Below, piece after piece: positions 27,347-35,696 of a DNA stretch of 38,506 bases. The DNA is taken from positions 1 through 38,506 of the forward strand of contig JBMSYN010000021.1 of the NCBI GenBank assembly GCA_049426725.1, read 5' to 3'. The notes below the pieces were generated by a model that saw only the letters and a program-made list of their open reading frames with translations, had not been told where the DNA came from and did not search any database. Both the position numbers and the translations under genes were made by a program. This DNA comes from UBA961 sp049426725. GTDB lineage: Bacteria; Bacteroidota; Ignavibacteria; Kapaibacteriales; UBA961. Each line of letters opens with the position of its first letter. The stretch's first letter is position 1.

Positions 27347-28313
27347 ATTCTTCTTGAATCATTGATTCACCATAGGGATAGATTATTTCACTGCTTGTTC
27401 TACCATTCTGATATTGCTGTTTTTTCCACTCCAATACTCCTTGCTGTTGCCACATGAATGCTTGTGGGATATCCGAACATTCATGAAGTAATGAATGATA
27501 AAAAGAAAAACGAGGTTGCGACCAATACCATGACTTAAATTTCTGTAAATCTCCTATTTCAAAAAGGAGCAAGAATGGAGCAACGCAATTCACAAATAAT
27601 TCCAGGTATACATGTTTTGAAATGCCTCCTCGAATCCTTGCATTCAATTTTGTGATATCATGTGGAATTGGCATTCCCCTCAGACATTCTTGAATTCCCA
27701 ATGAGCTGATAAACATGTGCATTATTGAAGGATGATCCATATCCGGTCGGAATCTTTTCCGTAATGTTGACCTTCTTTCCAAGAAGATGATTCCATAAAG
27801 CTCAAGCAATTTCATTGGATCCCCAACCGAGTGGTACAAATCCTGCAATTCATCTCTTTTCCTGAGCAATCTACTCAATGCATAGTCTTGTAAATCATCC
27901 AATGAATGTAATGAATTTACTTTAGGAACCTGAACATCAAAAGGTATATCTTGTAGATTGAGTATGACTGTTTCTTTTGCAATATCACAGTTGATATCAT
28001 GTCGAAAGACAAGATGCATAAGTACATTCGCATATCGAATATCTCTATGATGTCCATGCGAAAACCAATCAGAAGATTTTCTGTGAAATTCCCCTTTTCC
28101 AATTGACAATACCCCATTGATCAATACTGCCATATCCAAAAAATCGGGTCCTTCATATGGATTGATTTTACCTGGATTGAGAATTGTGATCGCATTTCCA
28201 CTATTACTTATACACCGAAAAGTCCCTGACATCAAATGCGCATGAATCCCCTTCTGCAATTCTTTTTCAGATAGTACATCCAATGCGTTCTTTGTAAAAG
28301 CTCGCCGCTTCAT
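27345..28313 (-). CDS. DUF2851 family protein
   Basis: 322 residues from ATG 28313 (MKRRAFTKNALDVLSEKEL). A longer in-frame start at 28370 would overlap pyrF by 104 bp. The DUF2851 fingerprint is clear: NPYEGPDFLDMAVLINGVL, GEFHRKSSDWFSHGHHRD, RYANVLMHLVF, then LERRSTLRKRFRP and a C-terminal WSQPRFSF-like region. The family is restricted mainly to Bacteroidota and relatives and its function is not established. The conserved GEFHRKSSDW/HGHHRD residues suggest a catalytic or metal site, but that is inference. It still overlaps the end of pyrF by 47 bp in a different frame and appears to be the last gene of the ompA-like/pyrF operon. Confidence 0.85.
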   Translation of the reverse strand: MKRRAFTKNALDVLSEKELQKGIHAHLMSGTFRCISNSGNAITILNPGKINPYEGPDFLDMAVLINGVLSIGKGEFHRKSSDWFSHGHHRDIRYANVLMHLVFRHDINCDIAKETVILNLQDIPFDVQVPKVNSLHSLDDLQDYALSRLLRKRDELQDLYHSVGDPMKLLELYGIIFLERRSTLRKRFRPDMDHPSIMHMFISSLGIQECLRGMPIPHDITKLNARIRGGISKHVYLELFVNCVAPFLLLFEIGDLQKFKSWYWSQPRFSFYHSLLHECSDIPQAFMWQQQGVLEWKKQQYQNGRTSSEIIYPYGESMIQEE

Positions 28314-29064
28314 AGGCTTTTTCCCCAAAATCTTGAGAATCCCCTGCATATTGCACTGCTCTAGACACATTAATCATGACAGGTCCATTCGCATTTGCCT
28401 TCATTGTTGCATCGATATCACCCCCTTGTGCTCCAATCCCCGGAATGAGCAATACTTCATTTGGTGCATAAGCTCTTATCATCGCAAGCTCTTCCGGATG
28501 TGTTGCACCAATCACAAATCCAATGGATGCAGCAGCATTCCATGAAAGCGCAGTTTCAATCACATGTTGATAGAGTGGTTTCCCATTTGAAATCAATCGT
28601 TGAAAATCATGCGAACCTGGATTTGAAGTCAAAGCCAATATAATCACCATGCGATCTTCACGCTCGAGAAATGGAGCCAAGGAATCATATCCCATATATG
28701 GATTGACGGTTATCGCATCACAATTCAAATCATCGAATATTGCTCTTGCATAAGCCGCCGAAGTATTTCCTATATCAGCTCTTTTTGCATCTGCTATCGT
28801 AAAAATATTTTTCGGAATCATCTCGACTGTTTCTTTTAATGCATGCCAACCTTTCTCACCATATTGCTCATAAAAAGCCGTATTGATTTTATATGCCGAA
28901 GCATGCATGCTTGTTGATTCAATGATGGTTGCATTGAACGTTGTGATTGGATTTGAATCACTTAAAAGAAATGATGGAATTTTGGTTAGTTCAGTATCCA
29001 AACCCACACATAATCTAGAAGCAATGGCTTGTTGTCTTTGGAGCAATCGTTGTTTGGCATTCAT
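28267..29064 (-). CDS. pyrF: Orotidine 5'-phosphate decarboxylase (subfamily 2)
   Basis: 265 residues, longer than the ~230-aa subfamily 1 enzyme and typical of the PyrF type 2 group. It decarboxylates OMP to UMP in pyrimidine synthesis. Motifs are CVGLDTE (19-25), the catalytic DxKxxD as Asp92, Lys94, Asp97 (IADAKRADIGNTSAAYA), NPYMGYDSL, and LIPGIGAQGGD with NVSR further on for phosphate binding. It is cytosolic. ATG 29064 lies 4 bp downstream of the OmpA-like stop, and its 3' end overlaps the start of the DUF2851 gene. Assignment strong. Confidence 0.94.
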   Translation of the reverse strand: MNAKQRLLQRQQAIASRLCVGLDTELTKIPSFLLSDSNPITTFNATIIESTSMHASAYKINTAFYEQYGEKGWHALKETVEMIPKNIFTIADAKRADIGNTSAAYARAIFDDLNCDAITVNPYMGYDSLAPFLEREDRMVIILALTSNPGSHDFQRLISNGKPLYQHVIETALSWNAAASIGFVIGATHPEELAMIRAYAPNEVLLIPGIGAQGGDIDATMKANANGPVMINVSRAVQYAGDSQDFGEKAYEAASFYKERIGCTI

Positions 29065-29068
29065 GAGA

Positions 29069-29938
29069 TTATTTCACTAGATTCAAAAGTTCATCCAATT
29101 TTGGACTGAGAATAATTTCTGTTCTCCGATTTTTAGCCCGCGATTCAGGATCATTCAATTCGGAAATCGGCATAAATTCACTTCTTCCCGATGCAATGAT
29201 GCGTTTGGGGTCAATCCCATTTTCAATGGTGAGAATTCTTGCAACTTCAGTTGAACGCAAAACACTCAAATCCCAGTTGTCTGCAAAACGCGAAGAATTG
29301 ATAGGCACATTGTCTGTATGACCTTCGATCATGATAGAGATTTCTGTTTGCTGAGCAAGCACGGTTGCCAATTGCTGCAATGCTTCTCTTCCTCTTTTAT
29401 CGATGCTTGTCGATCCGGATTTAAACAGCAATTGATTCGACATCTTTACATATACTTTTCCATTCTTGACTTCAATTTCCAATCCGCTATCTTTAAAACC
29501 AAGCAATGATTTTTCTACACTTTCTCGAAGTGCATTCATGGAGGAATCTCTTTGCTTCATCAATGATTGCATATCACGGAGCTTTGTTTCCCTTGTAAAA
29601 AGATCTTCTTCAGCTTTTTCCAATTGAGAAAGCAGACTCTTGATTTCATCCGAACTTGCTTTCTTTGCTTGATCAAGTTGCTCTTCCAAGATTCTGATTT
29701 TCTGTTTCAGTACTCTAATCTCGCTCTGCAAATCATCAATGATTGCCAGATTTCCCGCTTGTTTTGATAAGAGATCCTTTTTTTCATTGATCGAACCATT
29801 CAATGCTTTTTGTAAAGAGTCCGCCTTTTGTACCTGTGCTTCAAAAGTAGATGTGGATACGCATGAAGACAGCATCAAGAAAAAGCATAGAAAAGCCACA
29901 TGACCCGAATAAGTGAGAATTTTGCGATAAATATGCAT
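29069..29938 (-). CDS. OmpA/MotB-domain lipoprotein with coiled coil
   Basis: 289 residues. The lipoprotein signal ends in LSSC (Cys26). Residues ~31-150 form a long charged heptad region, predicted coiled coil (EIRVLKQKIRILEEQL, SLLSQLEKAEEDLFTRE). Residues ~165-285 are an OmpA-like peptidoglycan-binding domain: LLFKSGSTSIDKRG, IEGHTDNVPI, NWDLSVLRSTEVARIL, SRAKNRRTEI with the key Asp and Arg residues. It is likely anchored in a membrane and tethers it to the cell wall through diaminopimelate contacts. ATG 29938 is divergent from meaB (123 bp gap containing palindromes). First gene of an operon with pyrF and DUF2851. Confidence 0.9.
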   Translation of the reverse strand: MHIYRKILTYSGHVAFLCFFLMLSSCVSTSTFEAQVQKADSLQKALNGSINEKKDLLSKQAGNLAIIDDLQSEIRVLKQKIRILEEQLDQAKKASSDEIKSLLSQLEKAEEDLFTRETKLRDMQSLMKQRDSSMNALRESVEKSLLGFKDSGLEIEVKNGKVYVKMSNQLLFKSGSTSIDKRGREALQQLATVLAQQTEISIMIEGHTDNVPINSSRFADNWDLSVLRSTEVARILTIENGIDPKRIIASGRSEFMPISELNDPESRAKNRRTEIILSPKLDELLNLVK

Positions 29939-29976
29939 GGCAAAGCTCGTGATTCAATGATTTACGCCTTGATTAT

Positions 29977-29999
29977 CGTAAATTTACGGATTATTCCGT
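29977..29999. promoter_or_regulatory. Overlapping palindromes in the divergent ompA-like/meaB gap
   Basis: CGTAAATTTACG (29977-29988) is a perfect 12-bp palindrome. It overlaps ACGGA-TTAT-TCCGT (29986-29999), a 5-bp inverted repeat. Sited between divergent starts (29938 minus, 30062 plus), they may bind a regulator. Confidence 0.4.
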
Positions 30000-30061
30000 G
30001 AGCATACAGCTAGGTTTTGGTTATAGATGCTCAATTCTCTGCTAATTGATACTGCTTTGTC

Positions 30062-31069
30062 ATGACTAATATGTCTGCAAACGAAAAACACTATCCAATG
30101 AAGGATTTGATTCAAGACATCAAATCCGGAAATAGACGTGCGCTTTCAAAGGCGATCTCATTGGCCGAAAGTTCATTGGATGCGAACCGCATTGCAACGG
30201 AGGAATTACTCAATGCAGTGATTTCAGACACAGGGAAAGCCAAAAGAATTGGCATTACGGGGAGCCCCGGTGTTGGTAAATCCACATTCATTGAAACATT
30301 TGGCTTGGCTTGCATTGATCAAGGTGAAAAGGTTGCCGTTCTCGCAATCGATCCATCAAGTCAATCACATGGCGGAAGCATACTTGGTGATAAAGTACGC
30401 ATGCCCATTCTTGCAAGATCAGAGCATGCTTATATTCGCCCTTCCCCTTCAAGATTGACACTCGGCGGAGTTTCCAATGCTACAAGAGAAGCATTATTGC
30501 TCTGTGAAGCCGCAGGATTTTCCACCATCATCATAGAAACCGTGGGTGTTGGACAATCTGAAGTTGAAGTTCGCTCAATAACAGATTTATTTCTTCTTCT
30601 CATGCTGCCAAATGCCGGTGATGAAGTTCAAGGCATAAAACGCGGCATCATGGAATTATCAGATATCTTGTTCATCAATAAAGCTGACGGAGATTTATTG
30701 CCATTTGCCGAGATTGCTAAAGGTCAAGCGAAAAGTGCTTTGACGCTGATGCATTCCCCAACATTCGGATGGGATGTACCTGTATTGACAGGATCGGGTT
30801 TACAACAATATGGCATCGATGATTTGCTTTCTCTTTGCAATGCTTTTTTTGATCCAAATGCGCCGCATCATCCATCAATCGTATCCAGAAGAGCAAAGCA
30901 AGCTGAAGAATGGTTTGAATTGGCTCTGCATCGAGAATTGATTCTTTGGGCTGAACGGCAACAATCATGGAATGAAAACAAACAAGAAATACTCACAGAT
31001 ATTCACAATAAACACATTGTACCTAGCATCGCCGCAAGAAGTTTGATCAAGAAATTATTCAATCAATAA
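30062..31069 (+). CDS. meaB: MeaB/ArgK family GTPase (methylmalonyl-CoA mutase chaperone type)
   Basis: 335 residues, family-standard length. MeaB proteins are SIMIBI GTPases that protect and reload adenosylcobalamin-dependent mutases such as methylmalonyl-CoA mutase. Motifs are Walker A GSPGVGKST (67-75), AVLAIDPSSQSHGGSILGDKVRM (Walker B/switch I region), ETVGVGQSEVEV (switch II), and NKAD for guanine specificity. The C-terminal helices ending SLIKKLFNQ are typical dimerisation elements. ATG 30062 is the first start; M4 or M13 are alternatives. No mutase or B12 gene lies in this window, so the partner is elsewhere. It is followed by thrS after 77 bp, probably with a separate promoter. Confidence 0.93.
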   Translation: MTNMSANEKHYPMKDLIQDIKSGNRRALSKAISLAESSLDANRIATEELLNAVISDTGKAKRIGITGSPGVGKSTFIETFGLACIDQGEKVAVLAIDPSSQSHGGSILGDKVRMPILARSEHAYIRPSPSRLTLGGVSNATREALLLCEAAGFSTIIIETVGVGQSEVEVRSITDLFLLLMLPNAGDEVQGIKRGIMELSDILFINKADGDLLPFAEIAKGQAKSALTLMHSPTFGWDVPVLTGSGLQQYGIDDLLSLCNAFFDPNAPHHPSIVSRRAKQAEEWFELALHRELILWAERQQSWNENKQEILTDIHNKHIVPSIAARSLIKKLFNQ

Positions 31070-31109
31070 CATGAACTTTGGATTGTTTCCTTATTCACAA
31101 TCAATACGG

Positions 31110-31117
31110 TATCTTTG
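31110..31117 (+). promoter_or_regulatory. Candidate -7 element (TATCTTTG) for thrS
   Basis: TATCTTTG fits TAnnTTTG 29 bp before ATG 31147. A TTG at 31083-31085 is 24 bp upstream, a little further than the usual 19-21. The 77-bp gap shows no T-box-like structure that I can recognise. Confidence 0.45.
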
Positions 31118-31146
31118 TAGTACTGACATACACTTAATCGCACGCT

Positions 31147-33060
31147 ATGAAAATCACATTTCCTGATGGCACCGTAAAAGAATTTCCTCAGCATACCACC
31201 GGCAAAGACATTGCTTTGTCCATTTCTGAAGGACTTGCTCGCAATGCCCTTGGCATCATCGTAAATGATATTCCTTTTGATCTATCAAGACCAATAGACC
31301 AAGATTCTAGCATTCGCATTCTCACTTGGAATGATGATGAAGGAAAACAAATTTTTTGGCACTCCACAGCTCACTTGATGGCAGAAGCTCTGGAAGCATT
31401 GTATCCAGGTGTGAAATTTGGAATTGGTCCTTCAATAGAAGCAGGTTTTTATTATGATGTGGATCTTCCGGAAGGAGTAAAAATTTCTGTCGAAGATTTA
31501 CCTGCGATTGAACAAAAAATGAAGGAATTAGTCAAAGCTGATTCTCAATTTTTGCGAAAAGAAATTTCATGGCAAGATGCAATTGCATACTTCACTGAAA
31601 AAGGTGATGAATATAAATTGGAATTGCTTGAAGGTTTGAAAGATTCTGAAATCACATTCTATAGCCAAGGTAATTTCACTGATTTATGTCGCGGCACACA
31701 TGTTCCATCAACCGGCACATTGAAATATCCTAAATTACTTTCAGTTGCAGGAGCTTATTGGCGTGGAGATTCATCAAGAAAACAATTGACCCGAATTTAT
31801 GGGATCGCATTCCCCAAAAAAGATCAATTGGATGAATTCATCAAGCTCCGCGAAGAAGCTGAAAAAAGAGATCATAGGAGAATTGGAAAAGAACTTGAAT
31901 TGTTCATGATTTCTCCCATGATTGGTGGCGGACTTCCTGTTTGGCTACCGAATGGCACGGTAGTGCGCAGAACACTGGAGAATTTCTTGCGCAATGAACA
32001 AGTCAAGCGCGGATATCAGGAAGTGATTACTCCTCATATTGGGAATCTTCAACTCTATCGCACGAGTGGACATTATCCCTATTATGCAGATTCTCAATTT
32101 GCTCCAATCACAGTTGATGATGAAGAGTATTTGCTCAAACCAATGAATTGCCCGCATCATCATCAGATTTATGCATCCAAACCACGATCATATCGTGATT
32201 TACCGGTAAGACTCGCAGAGTTTGGTACGGTATATCGCTATGAACAATCCGGTGAATTGAATGGTCTTTCACGAGTTCGTGGTTTTACGCAAGATGATGC
32301 ACATATTTATTGCACAGAAGATCAACTGCGCAATGAAATCAAACAAGTCATTGAAATAACCCAGAAAGTGTTCACCACATTCGGCATGGAAGTCAGTACA
32401 CGCTTGTCATTCAGAGATGACAATGCCGACAAATATGGCGGAGATTTATCTCTTTGGGAAAGAGCGCAAAAAGAAATCAAAGATGTTGCAGATGAAATGG
32501 GATTGGAGTACTTCATTGGTTTGGGTGAAGCTGCATTCTATGGTCCCAAGATAGATTTCATTGTTCGTGATGCCATCGGAAGAAAATGGCAATTGGGCAC
32601 TGTACAAGTTGATTATGTCATGCCTGAACGATTCCAATTGGAATATACAGGTGCAGATAATGCAAAACATCGTCCGGTTATTATTCATAGAGCGCCTTTC
32701 GGCTCAATGGAACGCTTTTTGTCGATTTTGATAGAGCATTTTGCCGGCAATTTCCCATTCTGGATTGCTCCCGTACAAATCTCCATTCTTCCAATCAGTG
32801 AAGAACAACATGGTTATGCACAAGAATTGACTTCTCTTTTTGAATCAAAGGGGTATCGCGTGAAAACTGACTTGAGAAATGAAAAGATTTCCCGGAAGGT
32901 TGCTGAAAGCGAGCAAAAGAAAATTCCGTATGCGATAGTTCTAGGAAAAAGAGAAATGGAAATGAGGCAAGTTTCAGTGCGCGAGCATGGCGTGGGTGAT
33001 ATTGGCTCCAAATCACTCGATGAGATTCAGGAATTGTTCTCTTCTTTGATGATTGAATAA
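31147..33060 (+). CDS. thrS: Threonyl-tRNA synthetase
   Basis: 637 residues with the full bacterial ThrRS layout. TGS domain (1-62), then the editing domain with HxxxH (His72, His76) and CRGTH (Cys181, His185). Next is the class II catalytic core: GGLPVWLPNG, then Zn ligands Cys335 (MNCPHHH) and His386 (RGFTQDDAHIY), with the third ligand in HRAPFGSMERF. The C-terminal anticodon-binding domain (about 535-637) begins PVQISILPISEE and includes KTDLRNEKISRKVAE. It charges tRNA-Thr with threonine and edits mischarged serine. ATG 31147 gives the expected N-terminus MKITFPDG. It converges with the polyprenyl synthase gene; the two stop codons are adjacent, with no terminator hairpin between them. 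Confidence 0.97.
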   Translation: MKITFPDGTVKEFPQHTTGKDIALSISEGLARNALGIIVNDIPFDLSRPIDQDSSIRILTWNDDEGKQIFWHSTAHLMAEALEALYPGVKFGIGPSIEAGFYYDVDLPEGVKISVEDLPAIEQKMKELVKADSQFLRKEISWQDAIAYFTEKGDEYKLELLEGLKDSEITFYSQGNFTDLCRGTHVPSTGTLKYPKLLSVAGAYWRGDSSRKQLTRIYGIAFPKKDQLDEFIKLREEAEKRDHRRIGKELELFMISPMIGGGLPVWLPNGTVVRRTLENFLRNEQVKRGYQEVITPHIGNLQLYRTSGHYPYYADSQFAPITVDDEEYLLKPMNCPHHHQIYASKPRSYRDLPVRLAEFGTVYRYEQSGELNGLSRVRGFTQDDAHIYCTEDQLRNEIKQVIEITQKVFTTFGMEVSTRLSFRDDNADKYGGDLSLWERAQKEIKDVADEMGLEYFIGLGEAAFYGPKIDFIVRDAIGRKWQLGTVQVDYVMPERFQLEYTGADNAKHRPVIIHRAPFGSMERFLSILIEHFAGNFPFWIAPVQISILPISEEQHGYAQELTSLFESKGYRVKTDLRNEKISRKVAESEQKKIPYAIVLGKREMEMRQVSVREHGVGDIGSKSLDEIQELFSSLMIE

Positions 33061-34071
33061 TTATGTGGTTCTGACAGCCATTTTGTCTGCTATTAATTCC
33101 AAACCTAATGTCCCCTCATTTTTTGGAAGCAACGAAAGCACAGATTGAGCAGCATGCACATGAGACTGAACTGTTTGTACTGCATCTTCTATGATGCCAT
33201 GTCTTTTGAACAAATCAATTGCAATTGGAATTTGCTCCTTTGTTATCCCCTTTTGCGCAATATACTGTTGAATGAATTCCGCATCCGCACCATCCTTGAT
33301 ACATTCATAAGCTCGCACGATGAAAAAACTTTTCTTCCCCTCAATCAAATCTTGACCAATTGCCTTCCCAAATTCTTTATTCTCGGCAAGAAGATCAAGA
33401 ATATCATCTTGAACTTGAAATGCTATGCCCAAATGATATGCATAAGAAAGTAATGCCTTGATTTGTTCTGCATTTGCATTAGCATACAGAGCCCCAACAA
33501 TCGCAGAAAGTTCTATAAGTCGAGCCGTCTTCATTTCAATCATGGAAAGATATTCATCCATGGAAACAATCGGGGTCTGCTGAAATTCTAGATCGCGCGC
33601 TTGCCCTTCACACACATCAATAAGACCTTGCGTAAAACGGGATAATATTTCCATGCCTCTTGGAGATTCTTTTACTTCATTGATAAGCAAGCGATAGGCA
33701 ATTCCCATCATTGCATCGCCACTCAAAATTGCGGATGCTTCATCCCACTTGACATGAACTGTTTCCCTTCCTCGACGCAAAGGAGATTTATCCATGATAT
33801 CATCATGTACTAAAGTGAAATTATGCAGAATTTCCAGGGCTGCTCCACAACCTGCGGCAGATAATGCAGATCCTCCGATGCTTTCGCATGCAAGCATGGT
33901 GATGATGGGTCTTAGACGTTTTCCACCTGCTGAAAGGATATATTCCATAGGATCATACAGAACCTCCGGCATACCACCTTTATGTGATTGCAGTAAGAAT
34001 TCATCTATGTGCTGCCTATAGAGCGAGAATTTCTCGTCGAATGCAGTGGAATGCATGGCTATTGGTTCCAT
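33061..34071 (-). CDS. Polyprenyl (isoprenyl) diphosphate synthase family protein
   Basis: 336 residues from ATG 34071; a TTG one codon upstream is less likely. It condenses isopentenyl diphosphate onto allylic diphosphates in isoprenoid chain elongation (quinone or undecaprenyl-type precursors). The first aspartate-rich motif is VHDDIMD (Asp90, 91, 94) and the second is QVQDDILDLLAENKEFGKAIGQD (Asp222, 223, 226). GGKRLRP near 50 binds the diphosphate. The first motif has no two-residue insert (DDxxD, not DDxxxxD), and Phe85 lies five residues before it, which may limit the chain to about C20. Exact product unknown. It is separated by 80 bp and a hairpin from the HAD gene upstream. Confidence 0.9.
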   Translation of the reverse strand: MEPIAMHSTAFDEKFSLYRQHIDEFLLQSHKGGMPEVLYDPMEYILSAGGKRLRPIITMLACESIGGSALSAAGCGAALEILHNFTLVHDDIMDKSPLRRGRETVHVKWDEASAILSGDAMMGIAYRLLINEVKESPRGMEILSRFTQGLIDVCEGQARDLEFQQTPIVSMDEYLSMIEMKTARLIELSAIVGALYANANAEQIKALLSYAYHLGIAFQVQDDILDLLAENKEFGKAIGQDLIEGKKSFFIVRAYECIKDGADAEFIQQYIAQKGITKEQIPIAIDLFKRHGIIEDAVQTVQSHVHAAQSVLSLLPKNEGTLGLELIADKMAVRTT

Positions 34072-34129
34072 CAAATCTCTTGATACATGAAGTAATGGTC
34101 AATTTAGAAAATTTTTCTCTTTAAAGACA

Positions 34130-34149
34130 ATGCAAGAAATCTCTTGCAT
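34130..34149 (-). terminator. Hairpin after the HAD gene, possible terminator
   Basis: ATGCAAGA (34130-34137) and TCTTGCAT (34142-34149) form a perfect 8-bp stem with a 4-base loop, beginning 3 bp past the HAD stop codon. On the minus strand it is followed by TGTCTTT rather than a clean T-run, so terminator strength is uncertain. Confidence 0.5.
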
Positions 34150-34151
34150 GT

Positions 34152-34805
34152 TCAAATCATGGTAAGTTTGGTAAGGAGTATTTGTAAGTCTTTGACACTT
34201 GAGCAAATATGAGTTGGTTTGGACTCTTCAATGTCTTGCATTGTTCCATACCCATACAGACAAGCAATGGATTTCATTGCATGCGCATGTGCTCCGTGGA
34301 TATCATGCTCTTTATCCCCAATCATCCAAGAGGTATTCGGATCTATACCGTGTTTTGCAATGACATGTCCAATGATGGATGTTTTATCTGCACGAGAACT
34401 ATCGGCAGTTGCCCCACAAATATCAATGAAATGATGATCCAAATTCATATGCTCGAGTATTTTTCCTGCATACATATCAGGTTTGGCGGTTGCAACAAAA
34501 AGGGGAATTTCTGCATTGCTCAATGCATGTATGAGTTCGGGAATACCATCATATAATTCTTGCTCATAAATGCCATGAACAGCATAATATTCTCTGTAAA
34601 GTCGAACGGCTTCTTTGGTTTGTACTTCATCGAAGTGACAATATCTGGGGAAGGAATCCCATAATGGTGGACCAAGAAATCTTCGGAGAACTTCATCAGT
34701 TGGCATCGGAGCATGCAATGCATCAAGAGCATATTGCACGGACTTAATGATTCCTGGTGCTGAATCAGTCAATGTACCATCGAGATCAAAAAGCAATGCA
34801 TTCAT
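34152..34805 (-). CDS. HAD family hydrolase (phosphoglycolate phosphatase-like)
   Basis: 217 residues of the HAD subfamily IA type with a helical cap (about 15-90). Motif I is FDLDGTLTD (Asp7 nucleophile, Asp9), motif II is ATAKPD (Thr106), motif III is Lys141 in RADKTSIIG, and motif IV is IGDKEHDI (Asp164, Asp168). The family dephosphorylates small metabolites; PpaX/Gph-type enzymes act on phosphoglycolate or pyrophosphate. Substrate unknown here. Its ATG directly abuts the nadK stop codon, so it is the last gene of the pfkA-like/DUF1844/nadK/HAD operon. Confidence 0.9.
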   Translation of the reverse strand: MNALLFDLDGTLTDSAPGIIKSVQYALDALHAPMPTDEVLRRFLGPPLWDSFPRYCHFDEVQTKEAVRLYREYYAVHGIYEQELYDGIPELIHALSNAEIPLFVATAKPDMYAGKILEHMNLDHHFIDICGATADSSRADKTSIIGHVIAKHGIDPNTSWMIGDKEHDIHGAHAHAMKSIACLYGYGTMQDIEESKPTHICSSVKDLQILLTKLTMI

Positions 34806-35696
34806 TTACTGCTTCTCATCAGCGGATTGATCAAATGCAGATGGATCGACAGACCATAATAGTTTATTTCTGAGAAGATCAAAAAATGTACTATCAGCAT
34901 GCTTGACGATTTTTACTTGTGTTGATGACCTGCGAATAAGCACTTGATCTTGCTTTGTGATGGATATTTCAATTTGCCCATCGGCAACCATCCGAGCTTC
35001 TCCATTGGGCGCATCCACTTTAACGGAAAGTTCCAATGTATCAGGAATGATGAGCGGTCTCATCGTGAGTGAATGTGGAGAAATCGGAGTAATGCAAAGT
35101 ACGGCAGAAGAAGGCGTGATAATTGGTCCTCCGCATGAAAGCGAATAAGCGGTGGAACCCGTTGGTGTTGCTATAATCACACCATCAGCTCGATATGAAG
35201 CTATCAAATAGTGCTGATGTGCAATATGAGTTGTTATGAGTCTGGATGATTCCTTTTTCTCAAAAACAATTTCATTGAATGCATGAATGGTTTTGCCACC
35301 AACTTGAGCTTCAAGCAATGTGCGATCGACAATTCGATAATCACCGGAGAGCACATCTTTCAATGCAGTCGGCAATTCTTCAAGATTAAATTCAGCAAGA
35401 AATCCGAGGCGGCCCACATTCACTCCCATCAATGGAAGATCCGAACCTGAAAATATACGGGCTGCTGTCAGCATTGTGCCATCACCACCGAAGGCAATCA
35501 CCAAATCAGCAAATCGTTCGAACTCAGAAGCCTGTAATGGATGAATCTTGGAACGAAGTTCTTCGGGGAATGCTTCGATGATGCAGGGTTCAGCACAACA
35601 TTCAGCACCGAGTTCAAAGAGAATACTCGCCGCTTGTATAGCTGCTTGAATGGCACCATTGCGCTCCGGATTTACATAGAGTCCTATGGACTTCAT
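34806..35696 (-). CDS. nadK: NAD kinase
   Basis: 296 residues. It phosphorylates NAD to NADP in the cytosol. The GGDGT motif is intact (70-74; Asp72 is the catalytic base region), followed by MGVNVGRLGFLAEF (90-103), FNEIVFEK, YRADGVIIATPTGSTAYSLSCGGP and a C-terminal beta-sandwich. The fold is related to phosphofructokinase, which makes the neighbouring PfkA-like gene notable. The start codon overlaps the DUF1844 stop by 4 bp (ATGA), and the stop abuts the HAD start, so it is in the middle of a tightly coupled operon. Confidence 0.95.
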   Translation of the reverse strand: MKSIGLYVNPERNGAIQAAIQAASILFELGAECCAEPCIIEAFPEELRSKIHPLQASEFERFADLVIAFGGDGTMLTAARIFSGSDLPLMGVNVGRLGFLAEFNLEELPTALKDVLSGDYRIVDRTLLEAQVGGKTIHAFNEIVFEKKESSRLITTHIAHQHYLIASYRADGVIIATPTGSTAYSLSCGGPIITPSSAVLCITPISPHSLTMRPLIIPDTLELSVKVDAPNGEARMVADGQIEISITKQDQVLIRRSSTQVKIVKHADSTFFDLLRNKLLWSVDPSAFDQSADEKQ

